DNA of 64,000 bases from contig NC_034413.1 of assembly GCF_002078875.1 (NCBI RefSeq), positions 63,407,594 through 63,471,593 on the forward strand, read 5' to 3'. The notes beneath the pieces were generated by a model that saw nothing but the letters and a program-made list of their open reading frames with translations, had not been told where the DNA came from and ran no database searches. Within the stretch, counting starts at the first letter, position 1; the number at the start of each line of letters is the position of its first letter. The position numbers were made by a program, and so were the translations under genes. This document shows, in pieces, positions 48,136 to 62,317 of the stretch. Origin of the DNA: Numida meleagris (Eukaryota > Chordata > Aves > Galliformes > Numididae).

Positions 48136-50863
48136 GAGATTCTTAGCTTATGTTGATCATGTTAGCTTCAGTTTCACCACAGTGTATCTTCTTGATAGGT
48201 GTCTTACGTAGATCTGAAGCCAGCAAGATGCGATAAATTCTTTTTTTAATGGTAGCATGTTCTAATAGTTAATTATCCATATAAATACAAGTGTGTATTT
48301 CTTCTTAAATTTATGGTAATCGCCAGACTTTGATCCACAGTTTCACACAGTTGCAACTCTTTGCATTCTACTCCTAGAATTTTTAAATCTGTTTTCAAGC
48401 AGAACTCTTCTGATAGAGTACTTGTGTGGAGAACTGCTGAGCTTGCAGTATGTTGCTGCGACAGTGAGGGATGGGTGAAGCTTTAGCATTAATTTGTTTT
48501 ATGGTTACATGTAATTGTTTACCAAGCTGCTTGTCACCCTTGAAGGGCAAAGTCGTTAGCTTCAGTAGAGATATAAATCCTGACCATGTTTTTGGCCAGA
48601 AAGCTCATCTTGACGTGATTTTATAAGCAGTGCTCTTAAGGAGTTCTTTTTCATTAGGAAGAGAGTCCTGTGCTCTGGCTGGAGCTCTACTACAGCTATC
48701 CGAGGTATAGGATAAGCTTGAGGGTGTAGCACTGATATTCCCTTTTTATGTGCTGATTCATTTCAGTCTTTAGCTTACTCTTCTGCTTCTCTTTGGGAAT
48801 CCATGCAAAGTTGTCAAAAGTGTCTCTACTGTAAAGATTTGCCACTCCATAATTGCAGTGTTAAGCATGGCTGTTGCAGATTTTTGGCTTTCAACAATGG
48901 TTACAGCAGCCTTTACCATCTTCCTTTAAGTATGTTTTCCAAAAGAATAATATAGGTTTTCTACTATACTGAGTAGTACTCTATTAAATTATCTTTTTAT
49001 TTCCTCTGAATAAGACTCTGTAATTTTTTGGGGTCTTGTCAGACTACCAGTCTTCAGACTGAAGGCTATAATATTTGCCATTTAGGCTTTTGCTGGGATT
49101 TCAATGAAGGAAACTACACTAAAACTCATATTAATAATCAGATTACTGGTCATCCAATCTGGAGGAGCAAGTGTATTCCTGGCCCAGGAATTGTTTAAAC
49201 TTTCACTTCTTGTAATGTTTTTTTTTTTTAAGTAGTGAAATAGTATTTTGGCGAAAGTGAAGTGCCTTTCTAGTATCTAAAGTATCTCTGCTTAAAGTTG
49301 TTAAAGCCCAGAAACTGAAACTGTACAGCTGTGCCAAGAAAGAGAAACATGCATTTAAAACTTTAGCCACAGTCTATTGTGACTGTTGTGAAGCATTAAA
49401 GTAGACTTATATACAATCACCTCCATGATTTAATTTCCACATTACTACATAGAATTCAAACCCAATGATGTTATAATCAGAGAAAAAACTAAATTTAATC
49501 CTCTCTGTAAACTTTTTTTCCCCTTCTAATTGTCTTCTTCTCTCTTCTCCTTTATTTCTGCTTTTTCTGAGTCATTTTAAATATGTTTTTTTTTTGTTTT
49601 ACTAGCAATTCAGGGTGATTAATGATGAGTATGAGGTACATGCTTATTTCCAGTGAAAGCCTGTTTACTGGTGTCACTACTGGGAAATATTTACAGGCAA
49701 GAAAAAGAAAAACTTGCATCATTTTTCTTGATTCTGACCTATATGTGGATTGCTTTCTTTACGTTGTGTTCTGTAATATGTAATCTTTATCCTCGTGTTC
49801 CAGGAAATGGTTGCTCAAAGATGATGATAAGAGAAAAGGTGGTCTACTTCTTTTAATGCAGAATCATAAACTCTTGGTCTTTTTATCCTTCCATTCTTTC
49901 CTGGTTTAGACACAAAAATATAAAGCTTTTAACAAAAGGTCACCAGTTTGCATTTTTCTTTGTTTTCAGTATAGAACAACTTTTCTTGAGGTCTTCGAAT
50001 GTTTCTACATTTTCAGTTCCTTTACCACCTAGTAAGATTTGTGACAGCATGCCAATTAAGAAAATAATAGGAACTGCTGACAGCATAAGTGGAGAATTTT
50101 CATCTGCATTTACTACAGTCAGTTGTAGTGCTAGCTTGTGTTGAAATGCAAGTGTGGCTTTTCTATAATAACTATTTCAAGAAGGTGCTTCTAAAAATTC
50201 ATGATATTTTATGAAGGTGCGGAAGTCTTTTGGCACTTGTTGAAGTTGTGCTGCTGCATAAAATTAAAGAGAGGCTGAAATGGATAGAGCTGCAAAATAA
50301 TGAAAAAAAACCATCACAGTAGAACTTAAAAGATGTGAGGTCTTAGGACTTGTCATCTTTGTAGTGTTACCATCCTTAATGCATGAGACCGTTGAGCTTT
50401 AGTCAGTAAGCAAGTAGGGCAGCATCTTAAAAGACAGTGAAGACATGTTGCTAATTGGGAAAACCTACTAGCATTCTTTTTTTATGGGAGTCAAAGTACA
50501 ACATGCTCACTCAATTATAAAGGTCTCTGCTTCCTCCTTCTTGGGCTTGGCCTTAGAGTTAAATGACTTACAGTACAGCCAGAAATTTCCAGATTCCATC
50601 AGCACCTACTCAAGAGCAGGAGACAATCTTAGGCCATTCTTCTGATCCTCACTTTGAAATGATGCTAATTTCTTCCTAATTGCAGCAAGCTGGCATCAAA
50701 TCAGTCTGTACTCAGAGGAAAATTTCATGTCTGTCAGACAATAAAAGACTTATATGTTGATGAGCTCCTTTTATTCTGTTTAAAATTAACACGTTCATGG
50801 ATTCATTATAATATGATTTCCAGTAGAGGAAAGAAATCTATGTATATAAATGTTTTGTAAACG

Positions 50864-50883
50864 TATCTAATTATAATTAGATA
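50864..50883. repeat. Perfect 20-bp palindrome with paired TAAT cores
   Basis: TATCTAATTA is followed by TAATTAGATA, its exact reverse complement. The centre holds TAATTATAATTA, two facing homeodomain cores, which resembles a dimer-binding arrangement. Chance in AT-rich DNA is possible. Confidence 0.8.
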
Positions 50884-53481
50884 GCAATCTCTGTAAGAAG
50901 TGTATTTTACTTTCTTACAAAATGAAGGACTCTGGAAAATGTCTCCCTTCTTAATTTTTTGCTTGCCTAACAATCAAAATTGGGCTTAGAAAAGAAAGAC
51001 CTGAACATAAATAACTAATTCTTTCAGATTTTTCAGTTTTTTTATTTAGATTTTTTCAACAGATGATATAGGTGAGAAATCAAAATGGTATCCAAGCTCA
51101 GATGAGGGTCCCTGTTATGCATACCTTGTTTAAACTTGGAGTGAAAAGTGTTTTTGAAAAAAACGTCCAAAGAACTGACAGCCTGGAGAAGATGAACACT
51201 GTATGTTGGAAGAAGGAAGTGTAAATCAGGCAGATTTAACCTAAACTTTCTAAAACAAAAAAATTTTGTGAGATGAAGTCATTTCTTGGCTCAAACTACA
51301 CATCTGGACTAAAAATATGTCTTTGGTACTCATTCAGACTTAGCATGGAGAAATTTGCAAGCCTGATTTTGAAATTCACATACACAAATTCTGCTCTGAG
51401 TTTTTGGTTCCAAAGTTTTCTATTGTTTTTTCCTCCTTCATGCTCCTGATTTTGCCTCAACAATGGGAGGTTCATAGAAGGTCCCTACCTCAACAGTGGT
51501 GCTTTTGAACATAAACAAAAAAAATTTACATTACTAACATCTGCTGGGTGCTTTATTCCTCTGGCACATTTCCAATGCATGCTGAGGATGTGAGCATGGC
51601 AGAAGTCAAACAGTTTGTCCAAGTTCTTCAGTTTGTCTAGTGGCCTATGGAGCACTTGAGCAATTATGTACATTTATGCAATGGATGTTAATGATGACTA
51701 GTAAAATAAGCATTTTGTGACTGCTGTGGAATATCGCTGTGGATGCTTCCTAGTAGGCTCGTGTATTGAAATTACTGGACGCTGGCATCTTTACATTTGT
51801 CAAAGTGCCTAGTTCATTAGCAGAAAAGAAAAATCAATACACTGAGAGGAAAGGAAAAAGGAGAACTGCATAACAATAACATAAACCCAACCGCTAATTT
51901 TAAAATGAGGAAGAATTTGCTGGGTTTAGTTTTCATTATGTTAATAAAACTGTATCTCATCCATTTTTCTCATTTTTATGCTTATTTCCCTTCACATAAA
52001 GCTCTTACATGAATTTTTACGTTCCATCTATGCATGGGAAAAGGACATGTTTTATTATGCAGTATGTGTAACAACTATTAAGCATTCTGTGGAGAACTGG
52101 GAGTCATCCCAGTCACTGCAGTAATCTTATTGTCCCCAGTAACGTCCTTGACAGTGGTCATGGAACAAGCTACTGCTTTTGCTAGTTAATTCATGGAGCT
52201 TAAAACTGACTGTTTCCAAACACTGGAGAGAAACAATAGTTGTATTGCAGAGCATCAATTCAATCACTGCGTTACTTCAGTCTTTAAAAATATTTACTGA
52301 AGTAGTTTCTACAATATCGAGGGGAATAGATGCAGTGTTACAGAGGATTCCTGTTAAATATTATACATGTATTACACTTTGTTTTGATTTTTATTTTTAA
52401 GAATAAAAAGTTGTTTCTGACTGTGATAAAGAAATATTAATAAATCCGTATAGTGACACAATATGGCAACAAAAATGTCTAAATCTTGTGAAATGCTGTC
52501 CCAGTAGCTAGTGTCAGATTTTCAAAGACTAATTCTTAATTGCTTCCATTTACATTCACTTTGGTTAGAACTCCAGTTTCTATATACTCAGAATTACCAA
52601 ACAGCTGCTGTAGTTGTACCACCAGCAGTTGTGAGAAGGCCAATTGTGACAGCTTCTGATTACAGTCTGCCTAATACTCTAGCTCCACAGTAATTCAACC
52701 ACGTGGCCTTGCTTGACATCAAATGAGGTCATCAGAAAATTTGTTCTGTGGGTCTCTCTATTAAGTAAGACCAGGAACACCACAGTAGAGTTTTCCAAAT
52801 GTGTGCAGTGCGATGAGCAGATTCTCCATTACCTCCAGCAGTCGGGGGCTCCTTGGGACAAAGCATGGCATGGCTCAGTTCCTAGCTCTGCGCTGAGCAT
52901 GCAGGAGAGCTGCTTTTGCCTGCCCTCTAAAAGGGCAATGCAATGGCAGTAATTATGGACATCTTCAGGATAATCATAAAGGCCAAATCCAAAATTTATG
53001 GCTCTTGGTGACTGATTGGCTTTAAACTGGGCCTTGGAGAGAGACTTTACATTTGGGCAGAAGGAGAGACTTAGCTTTAAACTGGTAGCTTTAAAGGATT
53101 TTAAATAGATATTTTTCCTTCCTGATCCCTTGATCATGACTCCCTGTTTGCAGATCTTCACACAGTTTTCATCAAATGAGTTACACATCTTCTGTGAGCC
53201 TTTCCTAGGCTACCTCCAGACTACCAATGATTTCTCACTAGGTGCTGTGTTTTATCTTCTGGGGATTTACCAATAATGATGACAGCTGTCATAGTTGCTT
53301 TAATTTGATGAATAAAGTGGTTATGGTTTGTGGGTTTTTTTGTTTTTACTGGTAATATTTAAACTACTAATTGCACTCCCAATAATGCCAGTTGGGTTCC
53401 TTTTCTTCTTGTATGTCTGCATGAAGTATTAAGAGTGCATCTTGAGATCGTAGCTTCCAATTTTTCTCTCTAATCTCTAAA

Positions 53482-53547
53482 GTAAGTTGAAATTAAAATA
53501 TGTTGGACATTGAAATATGTAAGCTGAAATTAAAACATAACGGACTT
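53482..53547 (+). repeat. Imperfect tandem duplication, period 37 bp
   Basis: GTAAGTTGAAATTAAAATAT (53482) and GTAAGCTGAAATTAAAACAT (53519) start two copies that agree at 23 of the first 29 positions, before the second copy decays. This is an old local duplication of no known function. Confidence 0.75.
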
Positions 53548-53740
53548 TTAGAATTTCATTACCATCTAGTGTATTGCATGGTGGTGTCTTGAAAAGATAA
53601 TTAAAAGTTGTATTATTATGAATAATTGTTGTATTTTATTTTTTTCTTGGCAATAGAATAGACTGTTACAGGAAAGAAATAAGTGAGTTATCAAGAACAT
53701 CGCTGTGTGTCTTATTTAGCAGCTCTTCTTTACTCTCCTT

Positions 53741-53756
53741 TAATAATAATAATAAT
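53741..53756 (+). repeat. (TAA)5 microsatellite
   Basis: Five TAA units plus one T. It is short and probably variable in length. Confidence 0.85.
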
Positions 53757-56700
53757 CACGTTGATGGCTAAGCATGTAAAAGCCTAATTTTCATAATCAG
53801 TGGGCTTACAATACTTCCAGTGGAATTTAGTTCTGTCTGCAGGTGCTCAGCATTCTGAGACTCAGATCCATAAGGGTTACTATTTCCCAATTTTAGAGCA
53901 AGATAGTGCATCAGCTTTGTTTTCAGCATATGCTGTACGGCCTAATTACATTGCCTATGGAATATAGCCTATGTACATAGCAGAGGCGTAAATATTTGGG
54001 TGTGCTGAATGATAGAAGACTGCATGAGATGAGCCTGGATTCACCTGTCCCAGTTACTACTGTAGCTGTGCAGACTTTAGAGGGGTGACTCTGGAATATG
54101 TTTAGTTCACACTGAGATTATCGTTAATAGGTTACATCACCTAGATCTGGACTTAAATCACTCTAAAGAGACAGCTCCTCCAGAGTGTGAGCACCTCCGG
54201 AGGTCAGTACATCTGTTTTGCTTCCACAAAAGTAAAATCTTCATCTAACACTTCCTAAACCAATGGTGCTTTAATCTCTCCTTGAAAGTCTCTAGGATTT
54301 AGGAAGTCTCTTCCAGTACTTCATTCTTCCTTAAGTTTGCAGAACCCATAAATATCATCAGTAGTGTCTTTCATGTAATTTTATTGACCTTTCCTCAAGA
54401 ATTTCTAGTTATCTAGGCTTTGTTTTTTTTCTTGTTGGTATTTTGGAATAATACTGTGTGAATATCCTGAATTCATCTGTTTAGCCTCAATATCAATTGT
54501 TCCATGTTTCATTTCCACAAATATTAAAATGGAAGCAATAACAGTACCCTTACTATCAAGGTCTTCTGAGGATACGTTCACAGAATAGTATGAATCACTC
54601 TAACAATGTGAAGCTTGTATAAATACCTAAAATAATCAGAAAGATGGGCATGTAATAACCAACATCAAACAGGCGAGCCAAAATGTGCATTTTACACATT
54701 CCTTACAAATAAAGTTATGTGCATATCATTATGGTACTTGCTTACATCTTTGATAGAAAATTGTTTTACGGCTTTCTTCTGAGAGGGAAGAGTGAAGATC
54801 TCCCAGTATTTGAATAGTTTGCACCCAGCTCAGTGTTTGTCAGAGAGAACTGGAAGGGAGAAGGTAGATTTTGCTCCCGGAATGCTGTTGAAATCCTCTC
54901 TGCATGTACGGAGGCTCCTGTCTCATGTTTGTTATGCCCCAGAATGAAGAGAAGCCTATTCAGTAATGGATTCAAGACCCCTGAGTAAGAAACACTGCTG
55001 AGCTGGTTGGTCTGCAGCTTCCTCTCTGTGTAGGTGCTCTGAGGAGTGAATGCTGCATGTAACTAAATGCAAATTCTACCATGACATCTATTGTAAAAGC
55101 CTTCTCAGAGCAGACATGGATGTAGTTTTAAAGTTGAGGATAATTGCAATGTTTATGGAAGGCAAGAAATGCACAAATGGAGCATGAGCTTGACCCATGC
55201 TACATGAGGTTTTCCAAACAATCCCACCTTCATTCTTCAGCTTTTACCAGCTGCTGCAATGCAGTGAAATACCACAATTTCCTGTTTAATTTAGGAGAGC
55301 AGAGTACCTATACACCTTAGAAACTATTGCATTTCTGGCGATAAACATTGGGTCTTTCTTTTGAAATCTGTTAAAACCTATGGCTGCTCACAGAAATTCT
55401 GATATGCTGAACTATGTAGTGCCCTAATGAAATGTCAGACCCAAGCATCTACTATGCTACTGAGTGGATGCTCTGAGCTAAGGATTTGATTCAGGGCTAC
55501 TGGGTGAAAAGCTACTAGATCTGCCTGCTGTGCTATGTAAATTTTATTCTGTGATTTCTAATGTGCTCTTTTACTTTGGAATCCATGCTTCAGTGCTATC
55601 AGAGAAAAAAAGAAACAGCAGATGAGCTGGGACAAAGAATAATAATTTAAAAACTGTAGAAGTTGCTTGCTGACTGATTGAATGTCCTTTGAGAAATGCC
55701 AGCCCTGCTGGCATCTGAAGTACTGGCATCAAAGTCCAGCATTCTTTTGGTGCGGCAATAAAAAAGCAGGAGTGAAGAAAAGGAAAAAAGCATATCCAAT
55801 TCTCATTGTTCCTTAGCAACATTGTGAGGTTATACCTTGTTTGAAAGACAGTTTGCAATCGCAACACAACAGTGGCTCTTGATGAAAAATCCTGTACTCC
55901 TTGGGTGTCAGAGGACACATTGTGGTACTTTGTAATAGGTCTCTCAGCAAACAGTAGTGATAATACAGGATCCTCATGGACTCCCTGAGAGCTTTGATGT
56001 TACTCTAATAGGACTGAGAAATGGTACCAGGCAGTTGCTGTGGCATGGAAATAGACACTCTTCTTCAATCCAGCTGTTTTGGAAATTTCTTCTGAATATC
56101 TGAAAAAATCTCAGCATAAACTAGTGACCAACAGCAGAGGTTTAACAAATATTGCTAATCAGCCGTGCTATATGTGACTTATCAACTATATGTAGGTTCA
56201 ATCATTTGTGTTTGGGAATATAGATGTTTTTCAGACTACTCAGGTGGATACAGAGGCATTTATCGAGAGAGTAAATACGGAGATACTTGATATTGTTCTG
56301 AAATATTTTTTGAAAGAACTTTAAAGTTTGCGCCCAAATGCCAAGAATCCATCTGGTAGCTGGTAATTCATGATTGAGAGGCATACAGAATAGATGGGAT
56401 CATCTCCATTTTTTGTCAGTTGATATGAAAAAACAAATACATTTCTGCAATGAAAATGTAGAAGAATATCGTTTGTAGACTTTTAGATAAACGTCTCAGC
56501 AGCAGTTCAATGTCATCAGCTACATTTCTAGTTAAGGATGTATTCTATTTTATCAATTATTCTATGCTTTACATGAATAATTCTGAAAAAATAGAAAAAT
56601 GTGTTTAGAAATGGAATTTTATACTTTTTCAATTTTCAGTAGTTATTGCTTTTGAAGGTACAGTTTTACTTGGAATAGGTAGCTTTTCCAAGATTGTTTT

Positions 56701-57829
56701 CAATACGTTTCCTCTGTTAGTTTTTCTGCCTAATCTTCTTGAAAACCCTTCCTGACAAAGATCAGTTTTAAACCAAAGAGCTGGTTGAAGCTATTGGAGT
56801 GTCACTGGTGTCTGCAGTTATTTCTCGTTAACATGAAGTTAGTGTCCAACTCACAAAGCAGCTTTTCTACCAGCATTTGTACTATTCTTGCAATTCTTTA
56901 GTCTTGCACTTTCAGGCCATGCTGTGACACCAGGGCTAGATCTACCAGGAGGTCCATTGCTCATGATTTCTCAGTAATTTCCTGAACACATTTGTTCATC
57001 TTTGCTGTTCTCCTGCAAATACTGCAAAATATATGTAGGTTTCACATCCTTTTTATAGTTCAAATCTAGCTTTGTGGGAATCTGCCAGTCAGCTGTTTTG
57101 CTTGCTTACAGACTTTTAACAATAAATACAACCCTGAAGGAACAACAGGGTAATTATTTTGCTTGGATATGTGGATGCACGATGGTGTCTGTGCTTCAGT
57201 GCAAATGGCATCATGATGTAGAAGCAAGTAATCTTGCTGGTTTTAGGAACTTAATGCTTGTGGAGCTATTCTGCAAACTGGTCTCTGAGGTTTTCCCTTG
57301 GCCCTGGAAGTAGGTTGGTAATGCAACAGATGGCTAAAGGAACAGCACAGGATATATACAGTGCCCCAACAGCCTACTGCTAGACCAGAGTTTGAAATAT
57401 CTTTAATCAGCATCATAATTTAAATGTGCCCAGCAGGAATGTTGGGTTATCTGGAGATGCTGGAACTTTCTGGTACCCTGGGAATAAAAGAGAATCAAGC
57501 TCTTAATGAGTCTCAATGTACATCTTAGTCAACTAGCCACTGTTGAGGGGGCAACTATCCTACTAAAATAATCTTTTTAGACTCCTTCTGTAGTCAGTGG
57601 GGAGAGAAAGGAGACTCAAAACAGATCCATTAGGCTCCTGATCTGAACTGTCCTCCAGAGAAACTCTTCTTATTCCATTAAGTGAATAGGAAGAATGGCA
57701 TGATTGGACACATGAGGCTGAAGCTGTTTCCCTCCTCAGCTCCTTTCTGCCCCAGCTGGTGCTTCCCTCACCAGGCAGTCAAAGGTCACATCCCACTCCA
57801 CTAATGAAACTGTAGGAAAATGCTATGTT

Positions 57830-58150
57830 TTGCTCTTTAAAACTGACACGGTCAATTTATCTTCATTTCATGAGTGTGCACTTATTTCACTAATAACAAA
57901 TGGAAGCATTCCCCAATGCGCCAAACAGATTTACTTTTACAGAAGCTGATAGTCCAGAAACAGTCTTTTCAATAAATATGGTGATGCATATTTGAAATTT
58001 TATGATTACAGATGAATGTCTAAAGTGAAAATTAGCAAGATAGTCTAATATATTAAACCTATATTTAAATTTTATACAAACATGGATCAGTTACAGTGAA
58101 CATAGTTCACTGTAGTATCATAAATTCAGTACACTTATTAATTCCACTCT
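57830..58150. promoter_or_regulatory. Weak candidate conserved block around an inverted repeat
   Basis: Non-repetitive sequence with CACGGTCAATTT, CACTAATAACAAATGG and CCAATGCGCCAAACAG upstream of the perfect inverted repeat at 58092-58114. It has the look of a regulatory element but evidence is thin; edges are arbitrary. Confidence 0.15.
58092..58114. repeat. Perfect 10-bp inverted repeat with 3-nt spacer
   Basis: TACAGTGAAC, ATA, GTTCACTGTA. The spacing of three matches steroid-receptor style inverted sites, and each arm contains a TGAAC/GTTCA core related to nuclear-receptor half-sites, although the half-sites face outward. It could bind a dimeric factor; not shown. Confidence 0.8.
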
Positions 58151-59922
58151 GCTCATTTGATGTAGTAAGAAGCTTGTTTGTAACATCTAGAACACAGGTA
58201 AACCACTTGTGATATCACCTTGGTTACTTTATATCTAATATTACATTTTTACATATAGTTTAAGAAGCAGCTGCATTTATACAGGAAGGAAGTTATCTTC
58301 ATTCAATTCTGAGAATAACCAAGTCTTTCAATTATTTTGCATGTCTGCAGAAATTAGTCATTTCCACTTTAGAATATTTGATTTGTAATTGATTTGTTTT
58401 GCATCGTCTTTTATGCTCAATTTTTTCAGTGAGCTAGATCAGATTTCTAAGAGAAAAGTATTGTGTAATTATTTTTTCCATCTTTTTCTGAAATGTAGCC
58501 ATTGGTGTTACAGCTAGTGTGAAGTAATTTTACTTGCAATTTTGTAATGCTTGCCTACTGGGGATACAATTCCAAATTAGTTTCTCAACCTATAATTCTT
58601 TCAGAAAAGAGAACAAAAAAGAGATAATAATTCTTAGATTTCCTGAGTATATGTTTGAGAATCTCATCTATTACTTTACTGAATGATGACTACTTTCATT
58701 TCTGCACATCTGCAGCAAATCAAACTGTTTTCAATACTTCCCACTACTATATCATAGGTTACATATTTGTTTTAAACTTTTCATTTTTCCATAGTTCTGA
58801 CATATAAGAGTTTGTCTGAGATAATGCAGTTCTAGGAAAGGTCTTACCTTTTTGTTTCTTTGTGAAATAGTCTGCGCTTACATATTGCTCTGCAGTGCTG
58901 TGGCCCTCTTACATTGCCTGTCCTGGTGGCTGGGATAGATTGCCTCTGCTTGTTTTGATAGCTGCCAGGGGAGACATGAGATGTTGAAAAATAATAAGAT
59001 ACATTTTTAAAAAAATGAACTCAATGACAGGTCTTGTTAGAGGAAATTTCAAGTATTGTTTTTCCTATTATATTTCAAGAAGTTTAATTTCCAGATAGGC
59101 TGTGCACAGATTTCCTCGTAAAACTCAAAGTAACCATTTTTATGCTCTAAAAACACTATCATAGAATCATTCTGATTAGAACATGTTCTTGATATGTACT
59201 ACTTTCCTAGGCTGTTCCAACAGATACATTTGATGGATTGAATACTTGACTATGGAGAGAAATGTCATAAGTTTAGTTAATATACTTTTTTTGTGTTCCT
59301 CTTAAACAGAAAACAAAAAAATGTAGACATTCATAAAGATATGGACTAATGTCCTTCAGAGGTCTGATATAGTGCCTAGAAATCTACCTATCAGATTTGA
59401 TAGGTTTTAGAAAGATTGTTGCGTCACTGTGGCATTGGAAAGAAACAGAGATCTGGCTTCATCTACTGAAGATGCCATGAGTAGCAATGTTGGGGGAATA
59501 CTTGAGTTTTTCTGTATTGTATTTAATATTACATTTTCTTGTTTAACTAAACAACAAATAATGAGGATAATACTTAAGCATTGTACAGGGCTGTGTGAAG
59601 ATAACATCTCTGTGTAGCTGCAACTCCTTTTGCTGTGCACGTGCACCTACTAAAATTCTGCCCATTGGATAAGGGCAGCTTGCACATCAGTATGCAAAAG
59701 ATAAACAGTACTAAAAATGAGTGGTTCTTAATTTAGTGTAGCAATTATTAAGTGTAGTGTGAACTCAGTGCAACCATAATTAGAAGTTTTATAAACAATG
59801 AATCAATAAATAGATGTGGCTTAAGATTCAGTGCTTTTTCTGTAAGGGAATATTGGAAATGCAATGTCTGTAGAAGAGAGTACTGTGGAAACTCTGAGAA
59901 AGTCTATGATTCCGAAAGCAAG

Positions 59923-59940
59923 AAAAAAAATTTTTTTTTT
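59923..59940. repeat. A8T10 tract
   Basis: Eight A followed by ten T, self-complementary over 16 bp. A rigid, nucleosome-disfavouring type of tract. Confidence 0.85.
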
Positions 59941-62317
59941 ACTAGGATGGAAAATTCCATCAAGAAGCTGAAGTGATGCTTGCTTAGGAAATCGTAAAAT
60001 ACCCATTAAGTTAGCTTTGCTTAGTTATAGTAAAAGAAAAGGTGCTTCTTCCCAGAACTAACTTAAACTACTCTGTTGATTCTATATGTATACATTTCAT
60101 CAAACTGTCACCTTCTCCATTGTTTGTGAGGATCTTTCAGCCATTCAGTGATGTGAAAACCAATGAAGGTAAACGAGAAGACTCCTGCAATGTTCACGAT
60201 GCCTTACAACTGGGAAATAATTAGAGGCTTTTTTTTCCCTAGGACACTGGGAGATTTTCAATAGAACTGACAAGTCCGAAAATTAGATTTTCCTGAAGTG
60301 AATAAATGATTTCAGACTGAAATAACTATAAATGAAGATGTTCTGATTTCTTATTTTCCTTCTGTTATTGCTTTCACTGCAGTGATAGAGTACCAGAAAG
60401 GGAGCAGGCATTTAAGAACTGTGCCTGGCTTAGAAAGGCTCTATTGTAAGGGATACACATTTCCCACACTGTCTGCTTTTTTGCCTATAATTACAACGGT
60501 GGATGAGAGCATCTTGTTGTTTCTCTACAAATACATTTAATATATTGTCCACATAAATGTGATGGGAACTTATGGCCCTCGGAATAAAATCTGTGCAGTT
60601 ATTCCTTCTTGGCAAATATAGGACTTTCTCTATAATTTTTCTTCTTGAGTTGTATTTCAAACATATCCTCTTCTATTATATGCTGATAACTTTCAACATT
60701 CATTTTTTTGTCATTGTTCTCATCCTTTCATAATTCTACCCTGCTATTTATAGGAGCTGCGCCCATGTACAAATTAGTAGTCAAGACTGTCAGGTCTGGA
60801 GGAAAGGCGTGTAAAAATGTTTCCATAGTGAAGCTCTTAAATTAGTTTTGTGGAGATAACAAACCTGCCTTGTCCTGGTTGTTAAGTCATGAAAATGCTG
60901 CATGAAACCAGGCTGCAGCAGCTTCTGGCAGTTGTTTGCTCAGTTGCTGTTTGGTGAAGCCTCCGCCTCTGTATGGCCCTTGACTACTCCATCTGGGTTC
61001 TGGATTGCAGCACTTTATATTTAAGTACCTAATTAGATCTGTCTGTAAGTGAGATGTTCAGGGTCAAATAGGGAGTCTATGGCTGAGCGACAGGGTGTTG
61101 ATCTCCTAGCACTCACAACAGAGAGAGGTGATGGTGTTTGGTAGAGCTAGAACTTACTAAGCAACTGCTTTTGTTCATTTAGAATTCATTTAGCATTGAA
61201 AAAAATGATTTAAATTACTTAATTTTTGCTGAAACAGTCATAACTGAATAGCAGTGTTTAACACTGGTAACCTCCGCAGATCTTTTGTAGTATGTATAAT
61301 CATCCCTTTCACAGAGACACATGCATCCCAGTGCTACATGCGTTTCAGTCCATCAATAGCTTCACAGAAACCTAATGATTATTATATTTTAAAATCTATT
61401 TTAATGATTGAAGAGGGATATGAGTATTAGCCTGAGGCAATGAAAAGATAAGTTTTACGTAAACTGTTTTTCCTTAGCCAACTGAACTTTAGCTTATAAA
61501 CCCAACATAAAATTCATGTTGATGATGATGAAAATTGACAGTTCTGCAAAACTGGTGATAAGTTCCCTTATTTGTGCAGTAAAAGTTTTGTTTTTCCTTA
61601 AATCATCTACATCTTCATTTCTGTTTCACACATTGACGTTTAAGTATCTTTTATGGTATGCTTACATAGGATAATGTAGCATTATTTAATGATCCTCCTG
61701 ATAGTTCTGAGTGAGCTTGCTCAATTGGTGGTATATAGAACTTACTGGTTGTCACCTATTGTATTCTGCTTCTCAGTAGGATTCTTGCAGAACGCGTTCC
61801 AGTATTTTTGGTTGATGCAGTACTGAGCCAAGTAAAAATCCTCTTAATAATACAGTGTAAGAAAGATGTAGCTATTCTACAAAATGCACAGTAAGACACA
61901 GTTCCAAAAAATCGAGCAAAGAAAATTCACAAAAAAGCTCAACAAACTAGAGCCCCTCTTTTTTCTCATTTTAGAATAAGAACAAGAAAAACAAGAAACC
62001 TTTAGAAGAAATGAAAAAGGATGCAAGGAATATGAAGGAGTTTATAAAATCGACAATGTTGTATTTAAAATCCCATTGAACTGGTGTCATGGACATAGTA
62101 TATCCAAATAAGGCCAAAGACAGAGAAGTTATTTAATGAGGAAGAGAGCATAGCTTAAAATAAATGAGTAGTGAGTATAGATGTGAGGTAGCACAACATA
62201 AAGTGAAGCAGGTTCAACTGAGTAACAGAACAGCTACTAACAGCAGATGAACATGACTTGCTCAGTAGCACACCTGGGGGCATCAGGATGAGGACAAGAG
62301 CTGAGAGAAGAAGAGAG

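Larger units (their letters stand above)
48136..62317. other. Unique non-coding DNA, longest repeat-free span
   Basis: About 14 kb with no gene and no recognisable interspersed repeat. Open frames are all below 125 codons and without domains. Structured items listed separately: a 20-bp palindrome at 50864-50883, a 37-bp-period duplication at 53482-53547, (TAA)n at 53741-53756, a 23-bp inverted repeat at 58092-58114 and A8T10 at 59923-59940. Confidence 0.5.

Noticed and set aside
59160..59185. CATAGAATCATT, like a reversed CR1 terminus
   Set aside because: The following sequence does not continue as CR1 3' UTR, so a 12-base match is not enough.
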